Assembly: GCF_021354595.1 (NCBI RefSeq)
Contig: NZ_JADWYJ010000001.1
Location: forward strand, 597,446-661,445
Origin: Maribellus sp. CM-23
Lineage (GTDB): Bacteria > Bacteroidota > Bacteroidia > Bacteroidales > Prolixibacteraceae
Direction of reading: 5' to 3'
DNA length: 64,000 nucleotides
Shown: piece after piece, positions 48,102 to 58,411 of the stretch
How the letters are laid out: each line of letters opens with the position of its first letter
Position numbering within the stretch: position 1 is the stretch's first letter
The notes under the pieces: model-generated
The model's input: only the letters and a program-made list of their open reading frames with translations
What the model was told of the DNA's origin: nothing
Database searches by the model: none
Position numbers and translations under genes: made by a program

Positions 48102-49157
48102 ATGTCGGAAAGGATACTAAATAAAAGAAACTATATAATCGGACACGTTGTTTTTTGGATCATAAGCGCTTCGTTCTTTTGCATTATCTTTTACTTCAAC
48201 AGTAAAAGCTTTAACACATCGCTTGTAGCCAAAGCAATTATCACCAACATTGGGTTTGCAGCCAGCGTTTACATCAACCTTTACGTTCTGATTCCGCGCT
48301 TTCTGAAAAAAAAGAGCTACATCTTTTACTTTTTTTGGCTGATTGTAATGCTATCAGCCAGCAGCCTGTTGGTTCAGCTAATAATCGTTTATCCCTTGCG
48401 AAATGTACTGCACGTTTCAGAAGAATTTGCCAGTTTTAATACCAACACCCACTCTGCCTTCTTTTTTGTAACCCTGATTTATGTGGGTATTTTCTCCTTT
48501 TTTAAAATGGTGAAAGACTGGATTGCAATGCAGGATTTGAATTTTAAACTTGCAAAAATTGAAAAACAAAAGCTGGAAGCCGAGTTAACCACCCTCAAAG
48601 GTCAGTTAAATCCTCACTTCCTGTTTAACTCATTAAACAACATCTACTCTCTTGCGCTGGTAAAATCGGACAAGGTACCTGAACTTATTCTGAAGCTCTC
48701 TGATTTAATGCGCCATATTATTTACGAATCGCGGGAAGATTTTATTTCCCTGCAGAAAGAAATAGAGTTTGTCGACAATTTTATAGCCCTGCAAAAGATC
48801 CGGGTATCCGATCAAACCAGTATCATTTACGAGAAGATAGGTGATGTACCTTCGGCCCGAATTGCCCCCTTGCTATTCGAACCCTTTATCGATAACGCAT
48901 TTAAACACGGTATCCCGGGCGATATTGACAAGGACTACATTAGGATAAGTTTTGACTTTCAACAGGATTCTTCCGTCGTTTTTCATATTGAAAACAATTA
49001 CTCGGAAGTAGAGAAATGGAACAAGAAACATTCAGGCATTGGCCTTCAAAATGTGAAACAACGCTTATCGCTTCTTTATAAAAAGGATGAATTTAAATTG
49101 GATATAAAACGAGAATATCCCGTATTTGGAGTAAAACTACATCTTAAGCTAAAATAA
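48102..49157 (+). CDS. LytS-type sensor histidine kinase
   Basis: The 351-residue protein has four hydrophobic spans in the first 150 residues, a short helical linker, and the His_kinase (PF06580-like) domain: LKGQLNPHFLFNSLNNIYSL with His172 as the phosphoacceptor, then the ATPase part (FEPFIDNAFKHGI; GIGLQNVKQRL). No extracellular sensor domain is large enough to name a ligand. It is followed by a LytTR response regulator 13 bases later, its certain partner. Confidence 0.93.
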   Translation: MSERILNKRNYIIGHVVFWIISASFFCIIFYFNSKSFNTSLVAKAIITNIGFAASVYINLYVLIPRFLKKKSYIFYFFWLIVMLSASSLLVQLIIVYPLRNVLHVSEEFASFNTNTHSAFFFVTLIYVGIFSFFKMVKDWIAMQDLNFKLAKIEKQKLEAELTTLKGQLNPHFLFNSLNNIYSLALVKSDKVPELILKLSDLMRHIIYESREDFISLQKEIEFVDNFIALQKIRVSDQTSIIYEKIGDVPSARIAPLLFEPFIDNAFKHGIPGDIDKDYIRISFDFQQDSSVVFHIENNYSEVEKWNKKHSGIGLQNVKQRLSLLYKKDEFKLDIKREYPVFGVKLHLKLK

Positions 49158-49170
49158 ATTTTAAGCTGAT

Positions 49171-49887
49171 ATGAATATAAATGCGCTGATTATAGATGAC
49201 GAACCTTTGGCACAGGACGTAATAAAACAATATGCTCAAAAATTGCCTGATTTAAAGATTGCGGCCACCTGTGCCGAAGCAATTTGCGCCCACAAGATTT
49301 TGCAGGAACAATCCATTGATCTGATATTTTTGGACATTAATATGCCAAAACTGTCAGGTATCTCTTTCTTAAAAAACCTGAACAATCCACCTTTGGTGAT
49401 CTTTACTACCGCTTATTCGGAGTATGCACTCGAAGGCTTTGAATTAAATGCGGTTGATTACCTGAAGAAGCCTTTTTCATTTGAGCGCTTTTGCAAAGCC
49501 TTTTACCGAGCCGAAGAACTTCTGCTGTTAAAAAAGAAAGCAGTGACTCAACCAGGCGAATCGGAAGCTAAATTTCTCTTTATAAAGTCAAATAAGAAAA
49601 ACTACAAAATCAATTTCTCTGACATCATGTTTGTCGAAGGTCTGGGCGACTACATTAAAATACACATCAAAGAGAATCACTACGTCACCAACCTGTCCAT
49701 GAAACGGATATTGGATCTGTTGCCTGCCGATTTGTTCTACCGTATCCATAAATCCTACATCATCTCGCTGCATAACATCGAATCGGTGGAAGGAAACATG
49801 GTTTCGATCGAAGGAAACAAACTTCCGATAGGCAACAGCTACCGCCAGGATTTTTTTGACTTTATAAACCGCTTTTCGGCCGATTAA
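49171..49887 (+). CDS. LytTR-family response regulator
   Basis: The 238-residue protein has a receiver domain (acidic pocket IIDDEP, phospho-acceptor Asp55 in LIFLDINMPK, Lys in DYLKKPFSFE) and a LytTR DNA-binding domain (KKNYKINFSDIMFVEGLGDY; RIHKSYIISLHNI). It is paired with the LytS-like kinase upstream. LytTR regulators in Bacteroidota control envelope or metabolite responses; targets are unknown here. Confidence 0.95.
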   Translation: MNINALIIDDEPLAQDVIKQYAQKLPDLKIAATCAEAICAHKILQEQSIDLIFLDINMPKLSGISFLKNLNNPPLVIFTTAYSEYALEGFELNAVDYLKKPFSFERFCKAFYRAEELLLLKKKAVTQPGESEAKFLFIKSNKKNYKINFSDIMFVEGLGDYIKIHIKENHYVTNLSMKRILDLLPADLFYRIHKSYIISLHNIESVEGNMVSIEGNKLPIGNSYRQDFFDFINRFSAD

Positions 49888-49890
49888 CAA

Positions 49891-50631
49891 CTATTTTAAG
49901 AAGCCCTGCCGCTTTAATACCTCGAGCATTTTTGCGGAGAAAAACTCATTATCGGCCTTTTTGTAGCGAACATCGGTAAATACTTGTGCCAAGGTTTCCT
50001 TTGCATTCTCCGCCACAAACTTCCTTGACGACTCCAGCCCCTCCTTAAAGCGATATAAGCCGCTTATATCGTCGTTACTGTAGTCTTGGTAGGATTCTTC
50101 ATGAATGATCCCTTTCAGCGGAATACGGTCTGTTAATTCAGGGTGTTCGGCAGGATATCCCAGTGCAATTGTGGTAACAGGAAAAGTGCGAGTCGGCAAA
50201 TTTAGTAGATCAATAATTTCTCCCGCATTATATGTGGTTGTCCCAAGGTAACAAATGCCCAGTCCGGCGTTCTCAGCTGCTAAACAAATATTCTGGGCAA
50301 ATAAAAGCGCATCAATTAATGCAGTGGTAAACGACAAAAGATTGTCGTAACCGGGTTCTGCATTACTTGCTGTACACCATTTCGAAAAACGGTTAAAATC
50401 TGCCACGATAGTTAACAGCACAGGGGCATTTTTTGCTATAGGTTGGTTGAAATGCAAGGGTGCCAACTCAGCTTTCATTTCTTCTTGCCTTGTTATAATG
50501 ACACTGTAAAGCTGCATATTCCCGGTGGTTGAAGCTCTGGTACCTGAGTAGATAATAGACTCCAGCAACATCTGATCTACTTCCTGATCCTTAAATTTCC
50601 GTATGCTGACGTGTTTATTTAATAGTTCCAT
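49891..50631 (-). CDS. NfsA-like nitroreductase-family flavoenzyme
   Basis: The 246-residue protein shows KHVSIRKFKDQEV (FMN motif RKF), GTRASTTGNMQLYSVI, and GLGICYLGTTTYN; this arrangement fits the NfsA/FRP class of NAD(P)H-dependent nitro/flavin reductases. It is distinct from the NfsB-like gene at 19.2 kb. A -7 element lies 18 bases before the start. Its 3' end is 3 bases from the convergent LytTR gene. Confidence 0.88.
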   Translation of the reverse strand: MELLNKHVSIRKFKDQEVDQMLLESIIYSGTRASTTGNMQLYSVIITRQEEMKAELAPLHFNQPIAKNAPVLLTIVADFNRFSKWCTASNAEPGYDNLLSFTTALIDALLFAQNICLAAENAGLGICYLGTTTYNAGEIIDLLNLPTRTFPVTTIALGYPAEHPELTDRIPLKGIIHEESYQDYSNDDISGLYRFKEGLESSRKFVAENAKETLAQVFTDVRYKKADNEFFSAKMLEVLKRQGFLK

Positions 50632-50648
50632 TTTATGCGAATTTTGTG

Positions 50649-50656
50649 CAAAAGTA
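50649..50656 (-). promoter_or_regulatory. possible -7 element for the NfsA-like gene
   Basis: TACTTTTG on the minus strand at 18 bases from the start codon would give a very short leader. No firm -33 element. Confidence 0.4.
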
Positions 50657-50688
50657 CATTTTGTAAGCTACTATACGGCATCTACCAA

Positions 50689-50721
50689 TAAAAAAGGGAA
50701 GCCATCCGGCTTCCCCTTTTT
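50689..50721 (-). terminator. terminator of the giant T9SS protein gene
   Basis: AAAAAGGGGAAGCC / GGCTTCCCTTTTT on the minus strand with loop GGAT and a T-run; one base bulged. It starts 18 bases after the stop codon. Confidence 0.9.
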
Positions 50722-50738
50722 AATCAATCAATTCGGTA

Positions 50739-53700
50739 TTACCTCTTAATAATCCTTTCTGATTTAACGATTTCGTCGTTAGCAATTAATGTAACAACGT
50801 AAACGCCAGTTACCAGATTTCCAGTACGTATTTCGTAAGTTGGATTTTCAATATCCAGTACACGTTGACCAGCGATGTTAGAAACAATCACTCTGTCAAG
50901 TTTTTGTGCATTGTCAATTCTGATAAAGCTACTGAATGGGTTCGGATATACTTTGAACTCAACAGCTTCAATGTCTGTGATATCAGTTGCGAAATCACCA
51001 GTTGTGAATTCCCAAGCATAAGGAACGTTTCCATCCCATACCAGGCCATCACCCATTACAACACCACTGTCAACAGCAACTACATAAGTTGTGAACTTAT
51101 TCAGACCACCAACTGCGGCATCATATACGTAGTCAACAGTGATAGTATTTCCGCTAACCATTTCAGGTGTAATAGTCAGTGTCAAAGTAGCATCTGTTGA
51201 ATCTTTTTCAGTAACCGTCAGAACACCTGTTTCATTGAAAGTTACAGGACCTTCAAATGTAATCACAAATGTCGGATGGTTGTCTGTGATAGTACCCATT
51301 GGGCTAACTGTATCCAGTACAGGAGCAGTTTTCTCTCTTGTAATCACCTCTACATTTACCTCAACGGTACAGTTTTCATCACTCATATCATAGAATGTAG
51401 CAGTTACATCCTCTGTGAACATTTCGTCGATCGTTCCATATACAAGGTGAGCAGTGTCGCCTACGAAGATATTGAACGTTGTATCTACAGACATTGGGTA
51501 TGCCAAAGTAATTGTATCAGCATCCATACACTCGTGTGCATCCATTGCCTGAATAATATGTGTACCACCACCCAGTAATAAGGTAGTTCCTTCAGCTACT
51601 TCACCGTTAACCATGTATGAATATGGAGCAACACCACCAGCGGCAACAACCATTACTTCAGTACCACATCCGTTAACTTCACCTACAGTAGTTGTAAGCA
51701 TAATTGAAGATCCAGGTTTTGGGTCAACAGTAACTGTATCCTTTTCAGAAGTACAGCCCATATCGTCCACTACAACTATTTCGTAATGCTTATCATTAAT
51801 ATTCTCACTATCGAACTCGAACATTTCGCTCAGGTAGATATCACCAGCTGAGTACCAATCAGAAACAGTATAAGTAGTTGTTTCTTCGTACAGTCTCCAT
51901 TTCACCTGGAATTGACGACCTTCTTCACCCGATACAGTTACTTTCAATGAAGCAAGTACATCATCCGAACAAGTTACGTCTTTAATTTCCTCGATTACTA
52001 CAGGAGCAACCGGATCAACAACTAATACATTTGAAGTATCAGTACAGCCATTCATATCACGAACAACTACTTGATATTCGTGTCCAATCTCCACTACAAA
52101 TGCGTCATAATTATTATAATCAGACAACAATTCGCCATCCTGCCACAATTGGAATTCATAAGGAGAGTAATTATTTGCACTCTTAGGCATCATCATTGGA
52201 GTACCACCTGTTACAGTTGCCTGAATAAGACCTTCAACTACGTCAGGACAAGTAAATTCGCCATCAGCGATATCGAGAACAACCTCCAATACTTCCGGTT
52301 GGTCAATTTCAACCGTTTGAGTATGCGAGCAACCGCTTGCATTATCAGTAACAACGATCACATATGTACCAGCTCCAAGATCTTTTACTGTATCGCTGGC
52401 TACAACCTCTCCATTTACGGTTATAGTTACGTCATCCAAATCAGCAGTAACAGAGTTAACAGTAATATCACCGATTACCCCAACTGCATCCATATTGCCA
52501 TTACAAGTAACTTCCTCTTCTAGGTAAGCTTCAAAATCAACGACCACTTCCGGTTCTTCGATTTTAACGCGCCATGCATTTACTGGTCCGTTTTCATCTT
52601 CTTCACCACCAATAATACATTGATTGGCATCCATAGCCCACACAATCCAAGTACCCGCTTCAGTAACAGTGAAGATACTATCAGCTTGCCAGTTGCTGGC
52701 AGAAGTTGGGATATCAGTAACAAGAATGTGACCGGTTACCGGATCAGATTTTACAGTATAATATACATAATCAGCAGTACCGCCAGCTACCTGAACAGAG
52801 AACATTCCATCCTCAGCACAAGTAATGTCCTGAATTTTAGTTGCGTTCAATACTAATTCTGCTGGTTGTGTTACTTCCAAATCATTAATAGAAATAGTAC
52901 ATCCATTATTATCTGTAACAGTAACTGTATATGTACCTGCAGGAAGCTCAGAAATCACATCAGTAGTTTGATTGATTGTTCCTTCTGCAGGACTAATGCT
53001 TATTACATAAGGAGCTACACCACCTGTGATTTCACTCACTGTAATTTCGCCGTTTAATCCACCAAAACAAGATACATTTTCACTTACAGTTGCAGCAGCA
53101 TCCAAATCATTAGGAGCTGAAATCTCGATCGAGGCAGTTCCCATACAACCTTTGCTGCCTGGGCCTACTTCGACAACTACAATAGTCCAGTCACCTTTAC
53201 CAACTTCTGTAAAGTTAGCAATACTGTCAGTTTGAATTGTATCCACTCCAACAATCTGAACATCATATAGATTAGTATTGCCACCATCAACTACAACTTT
53301 AATAGTACCATTTGGAGTTTCCAAACAGCTGCTGGTAACATTTGTTCCGGTTGCAATTACGGTGATTTCTTTAGGCTCGTCAACAGTTACTTGCCAAGGA
53401 GTCATCTCGCATCCGTATACATCTCTTACTTGGATAGTATATGTTCCCGGCTTAGTAATCAACACTTGTTCTGAAGCCTCTCCTGGTCCGTACGATTCAG
53501 CAGGGAAAGGTTGCCAAGTTGTTGTACCAACTTTGTATTCATAAGGAGCTGTACCACCAGAAACGGCAAACCCAATAGCACCATCAGCAGCTCCGTAGCA
53601 ACTAATATCATCTTTATACCAATCTTCTAAAACAACACCGCTTTCAGGGCTTTCAACGATAATGTCATCAGTCATATCACCAGCACAACCGTTTTCGTCG

Positions 53701-56162
53701 GTTACAACGACTCGGTAAGTACCTGCACCTAAGCTAGTATAAGTAGTGGCGTCAGTATCTACCCAACCGGTAACTTCTTCCCAAACTTCGCCGTTTTTAA
53801 CCTCAAGCGTATATACAAGACTTCCAGATCCACCGGTTGCATTTGCGACTACGATTTCTCCGTCTGTATCACCAAAACACTTAATGTTTTTAACAGAAAC
53901 AGCCTCTGCCGCAATTTCAACGGGGTCAAGACCATCCACGGTAAATGGACCAGCATAGGCTCTGTAACCACACTCATCCATAACCACTACATAGTATGTT
54001 CCTTTTGTAGCTTGTACTTCAACAGAGTCGGCACCTGCCGGCCAGGTTATGAAAGCATCTTCATCAAGATTCATTGCAGCCTGAAGAGTGTTTGTATGAA
54101 AATATCCGTACCATTCGTCGTTTCCGCCGCCATTGTTTTTAACGGTAATAACTCCATCATTATCTCCGTAACAAGTTGCATTATCACTTACATAAGCTTC
54201 AATGGTCAGCATATCAACCTCAACCACATTAACTTCCAGTTTGTTACTTCCACAACCCAATTCATCAAATGCCCAAATTGTATAAGTTCCTGGATCAACA
54301 TCATCAGCTCTCCAGTTTCCTAACCATCCCTGAGTCATTTCCATTGTATCAGTTCCGTTACTAATAAGTACGGTCAAATCTCTGGTTTCACCAACCTGGC
54401 TAGCCCATGAATCTTTGCCAACAACAATAGCGTTATCATTAACTCCGTAACATTGATTTACTGTATCTGTCCATCCTTGTCCGAATAACAGTTCAATAAC
54501 ATTCTCATCAAGTGCATCAACTTCTACTGTAGTACTTACTTTCTGGTCTGGACAAAGCGGATCGCGTGCCCAAACGGTGTAAACACCAGCTTCTTTGGTA
54601 AATATGTTATTTGTATACCAGGTTGTCCCGTTCAAAGAGTATTCATAGGTTCCGTTACCACCATTGGCAGTAATTTCAATTAAACCATCATTACCGCCAG
54701 GGCAAGTTGGGCTTACAGTTTCGGCATAAACTGATACCAATGTAGGTTCTGTAATATCATATTCTACACTACTAATTTCGCAGGTAGTAGCATTTTTATC
54801 TCTAACTGTTACTACATAATCATCACCAGCAGGAACAGACCATGATTTTGTTGCGCTAAATGCAGCAACTACACCATTTTCATCTTCCAGTTGGTACTCA
54901 TAAGCACCGCTACCACCTTCTTCGTTGCTAACAGCAATAGTAGTAGTGCCTCCGTTACAAGTAATTGTTCCAACAGTAACATCGAATTTAATCAGACCCG
55001 GTGCCTGAACAGAAACCGTATTTTGAGTATTGTTCGGGTTTACATATCCTACTGAATCACATGCGTCGTTTGTATTATCTACATAAACACTGTAATAAGC
55101 GGCTGTTAAACCTGTCAATTTAATAATAGTGTCGCCGGGAGCAATACCTACCCAATTACCATCACCAAGACTGGCTTCGAAAACAGCGCCTTCAGGTCCA
55201 GCCAAATTTACGATATGAATTTCGCCGGTTGATCCGTAACAGTCAACATCAACAATTTCAATGTCAAAAGTGATAGCAGCAGGATCTGTCAGAACAGCGA
55301 TACTGTCTGAAGTAAGTTCACAACCAAAGCTATCAACAACCGTTGCAGTATAATTACCTTGCGGCATCATAAACATAGCAGTTGCACCGGTTGACAATTT
55401 TGTAGAGTCACCAACAGTAACCATATAGTTACCTCCGATAAAAGGAGTACCTCCGGCAATTCCGGTTACGGTTACAGTACCTTCTCCTCCAATACATTCA
55501 GGATCAGTACCATCAACATCAGCAATTTCCAATTCTGCAGGAGCAGCAGCAATAGTCACTGAATCCCACATAACAGAAGAACAGTTCACAGAACTAATTC
55601 CCATGTAATACTTGTGTTCCGGTATACCTAAAAACTGTGTTTCATCGTGAGCAGTGTAAGAACCATTGGGATCCCAGCTTACACTTGCTGAATCAACATA
55701 GTAAACAACAAAATCTTCGGTTCCACCAACAACTACGGTTATTTCACCATCATCGCCGGCACATCTCGGATGCGTAACCAGAATGGTATCCAAGGTCATA
55801 GCAACCACGGAATCTTCTGGTGTATACTCCAACACATTTGTGAAGCATGATGCCCCAACCCTTACCTGAACTACAAAAGGACGACCTTCTACAGTAGTAA
55901 AAGTATTGGCCAATGTGAAGCCTGCGCCTGTTTCGTCACCTTCACCATTAAACGAGTAATACGTACTGTCGGATTCATATCCGGTAACCATATATTGCAC
56001 ATTGCCTCCATCGCAAACTGTGCTAATATCGGTCAATAGCACAACGTTAGCATCTGCAAGTGGATCTAGATCCAGCGTACACTGTGCTTTTACCACAGTC
56101 AGCGAACTAGCCAAATACATGAGCAACGTTAAGCCGAAAAGCCTAGTAAACATTTTTCTCAT
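50739..56162 (-). CDS. 1807-residue SprB-repeat protein with T9SS type A C-terminal signal
   Basis: The protein has a signal peptide (residues 1-26, ending VVKA) and a long array of modules of roughly 80-100 residues, each opening with a Cys/Gly/Asp motif such as CYGDNDGVITV, CFGDTDGEIVV, CFGGLNGEITV or CPGGNDGLIEI followed by GG-x2-PYEY: the SprB repeat. Near 1610-1720 lies an Ig-like (Big_5 type) domain (PVLDTVSPMGTITDNHPTFV). The last 75 residues (VYPNPFSSFIRIDNAQ to SERIIKR) form the type A sorting domain for type IX secretion. It is a cell-surface or released protein, perhaps for gliding or adhesion as SprB is, but the fibre is far smaller. A canonical promoter precedes it. Confidence 0.92.
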   Translation of the reverse strand: MRKMFTRLFGLTLLMYLASSLTVVKAQCTLDLDPLADANVVLLTDISTVCDGGNVQYMVTGYESDSTYYSFNGEGDETGAGFTLANTFTTVEGRPFVVQVRVGASCFTNVLEYTPEDSVVAMTLDTILVTHPRCAGDDGEITVVVGGTEDFVVYYVDSASVSWDPNGSYTAHDETQFLGIPEHKYYMGISSVNCSSVMWDSVTIAAAPAELEIADVDGTDPECIGGEGTVTVTGIAGGTPFIGGNYMVTVGDSTKLSTGATAMFMMPQGNYTATVVDSFGCELTSDSIAVLTDPAAITFDIEIVDVDCYGSTGEIHIVNLAGPEGAVFEASLGDGNWVGIAPGDTIIKLTGLTAAYYSVYVDNTNDACDSVGYVNPNNTQNTVSVQAPGLIKFDVTVGTITCNGGTTTIAVSNEEGGSGAYEYQLEDENGVVAAFSATKSWSVPAGDDYVVTVRDKNATTCEISSVEYDITEPTLVSVYAETVSPTCPGGNDGLIEITANGGNGTYEYSLNGTTWYTNNIFTKEAGVYTVWARDPLCPDQKVSTTVEVDALDENVIELLFGQGWTDTVNQCYGVNDNAIVVGKDSWASQVGETRDLTVLISNGTDTMEMTQGWLGNWRADDVDPGTYTIWAFDELGCGSNKLEVNVVEVDMLTIEAYVSDNATCYGDNDGVITVKNNGGGNDEWYGYFHTNTLQAAMNLDEDAFITWPAGADSVEVQATKGTYYVVVMDECGYRAYAGPFTVDGLDPVEIAAEAVSVKNIKCFGDTDGEIVVANATGGSGSLVYTLEVKNGEVWEEVTGWVDTDATTYTSLGAGTYRVVVTDENGCAGDMTDDIIVESPESGVVLEDWYKDDISCYGAADGAIGFAVSGGTAPYEYKVGTTTWQPFPAESYGPGEASEQVLITKPGTYTIQVRDVYGCEMTPWQVTVDEPKEITVIATGTNVTSSCLETPNGTIKVVVDGGNTNLYDVQIVGVDTIQTDSIANFTEVGKGDWTIVVVEVGPGSKGCMGTASIEISAPNDLDAAATVSENVSCFGGLNGEITVSEITGGVAPYVISISPAEGTINQTTDVISELPAGTYTVTVTDNNGCTISINDLEVTQPAELVLNATKIQDITCAEDGMFSVQVAGGTADYVYYTVKSDPVTGHILVTDIPTSASNWQADSIFTVTEAGTWIVWAMDANQCIIGGEEDENGPVNAWRVKIEEPEVVVDFEAYLEEEVTCNGNMDAVGVIGDITVNSVTADLDDVTITVNGEVVASDTVKDLGAGTYVIVVTDNASGCSHTQTVEIDQPEVLEVVLDIADGEFTCPDVVEGLIQATVTGGTPMMMPKSANNYSPYEFQLWQDGELLSDYNNYDAFVVEIGHEYQVVVRDMNGCTDTSNVLVVDPVAPVVIEEIKDVTCSDDVLASLKVTVSGEEGRQFQVKWRLYEETTTYTVSDWYSAGDIYLSEMFEFDSENINDKHYEIVVVDDMGCTSEKDTVTVDPKPGSSIMLTTTVGEVNGCGTEVMVVAAGGVAPYSYMVNGEVAEGTTLLLGGGTHIIQAMDAHECMDADTITLAYPMSVDTTFNIFVGDTAHLVYGTIDEMFTEDVTATFYDMSDENCTVEVNVEVITREKTAPVLDTVSPMGTITDNHPTFVITFEGPVTFNETGVLTVTEKDSTDATLTLTITPEMVSGNTITVDYVYDAAVGGLNKFTTYVVAVDSGVVMGDGLVWDGNVPYAWEFTTGDFATDITDIEAVEFKVYPNPFSSFIRIDNAQKLDRVIVSNIAGQRVLDIENPTYEIRTGNLVTGVYVVTLIANDEIVKSERIIKR

Positions 56163-56265
56163 AGCATTTCTTTTAAATTGAACTTAATTGATTGATTGAT
56201 TTTAATTTATTTAATTCTTTAATCATTCGTCAGATCCATTTGGTCTACAGGCACAGCAAACTGTA

Positions 56266-56297
56266 CAAACGTATAAAAATTTGCGTCAATGTACAAA
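56266..56297 (-). promoter_or_regulatory. canonical Bacteroidota promoter of the SprB-repeat gene
   Basis: The minus strand reads TTTG (56297-56294), 20 bases, TACGTTTG (56273-56266): an exact match to both elements. The leader would be about 95 bases. Confidence 0.75.
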
Positions 56298-56474
56298 ATA
56301 TATGCTGCATAATATGCACCGCCATTACTAATGTTTTCAACAGTTGGGGACTTAAAAGTTTAACTCTTTAACTCTATTCAAACTAAAAGGGATTAAACGA
56401 CCGTCCCGATTCTGTGTTTTCTTGTAATTCCCTACAATTTTAAGTTATTTTTTTTAATTATAACCTAGGTTGGC

Positions 56475-56579
56475 ACTATTTTTTAGCGATTTTCGTTGGA
56501 ATAAATAACCATTAATTAAAAATGAATATAAATAATACTTTTGTTAACAGCATTACCGGAACGCCAACCTAAAAAATAG
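56475..56579. repeat. 12-bp inverted repeats flanking a promoter
   Basis: ACTATTTTTTAG at 56475-56486 is exactly complementary to CTAAAAAATAGT at 56568-56579. A second pair, AGGTTGGC at 56467-56474 and GCCAACCT at 56562-56569, overlaps it in swapped order. The -7 element TACTTTTG lies between the arms. Confidence 0.7.
56536..56543 (+). promoter_or_regulatory. possible -7 element for the small lipoprotein gene
   Basis: TACTTTTG on the plus strand, 40 bases before the start codon, matches TAnnTTTG. No strong -33 is seen. Confidence 0.45.
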
Positions 56580-56583
56580 TCGT

Positions 56584-56775
56584 ATGTTAATAAATAAGCA
56601 AGCAGTTAAACTATCCCCCCTCTTTCGAAATTTCGTGATAATACTGGCCTTCACATTGCTGTTGGCGCTCGAATCGTGTAAAGGGTGCAAATGTCCGGCA
56701 TATAGTGAGCAACCGGAAACGGAATCATCCACTGTCAAAATTTCCACGACATACTCTTCCAATCACGACAGCTAG
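56584..56775 (+). CDS. small cysteine-containing lipoprotein
   Basis: The 63-residue open frame has a basic N-terminus, a hydrophobic core (FVIILAFTLLLALESC) and a plausible lipobox with Cys32, then a short mature part KGCKCPAYSEQPETE with two more cysteines. ATG 56584 follows a leader with a -7 element. I know no family for it. The lipobox and promoter support a real gene, but with so short a mature part it could be chance. Confidence 0.5.
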   Translation: MLINKQAVKLSPLFRNFVIILAFTLLLALESCKGCKCPAYSEQPETESSTVKISTTYSSNHDS

Positions 56776-58150
<1,375 letters not shown>

Positions 58151-58172
58151 TTCAACACTACTAGTATAAATG

Positions 58173-58201
58173 AAAGGGAATCGAAAGGTTCCCTTTTTTT
58201 T
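58173..58201 (+). terminator. terminator of gap
   Basis: AAAGGGAA...TTCCCTTT stem (8 bp, 8-base loop) followed by five more T, 23 bases after the stop. Confidence 0.9.
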
Positions 58202-58251
58202 GTTTCATGCTGAGATCTACCAGCTTCGAGCCAAGAGCTAAAGCTAAACTG

Positions 58252-58320
58252 ACGGGGTGAAGGATTGAAGGACTGGATTATTGAATGCGTAAATGCAGAA
58301 ATGCTTAAATGTTCAGCAGC
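58252..58320 (+). repeat. 8-bp-period array downstream of the gap terminator
   Basis: Units of eight bases: TGAAGGAT, TGAAGGAC, TGGATTAT, TGAATGCG, TAAATGCA, GAAATGCT, TAAATGTT. GATTGAAGGACTG and AATGCTTAAATG recur (on the minus strand) in the array at 13480-13544, again just after a terminator. Confidence 0.8.
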
Positions 58321-58380
58321 ACAGCAAAACGGCTACACAGCATAACAGACGCTAGACACAAACTACTAAACAAAGGTTAA

Positions 58381-58411
58381 ACTCTGAACACTGAACTTTG
58401 AACTCTAAACT
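58381..58411 (-). repeat. 7-bp array abutting the stop codon of the ABC permease gene
   Basis: ACTCTGA, ACACTGA, ACTTTGA, ACTCTAA on the plus strand; in the sense of the permease gene it reads TTTAGAGTTCAAAGTTCAG directly after the TAG stop. It matches the array at 41370-41410. Confidence 0.85.

Larger units (their letters stand above)
56163..56583. other. divergent intergenic region with two promoters
   Basis: 421 bases between the giant gene and a small lipoprotein gene. It holds a promoter on each strand and an inverted repeat around the plus-strand promoter. TGATTGATTGATT repeats near 56190 are short. No gene is seen. Confidence 0.65.
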
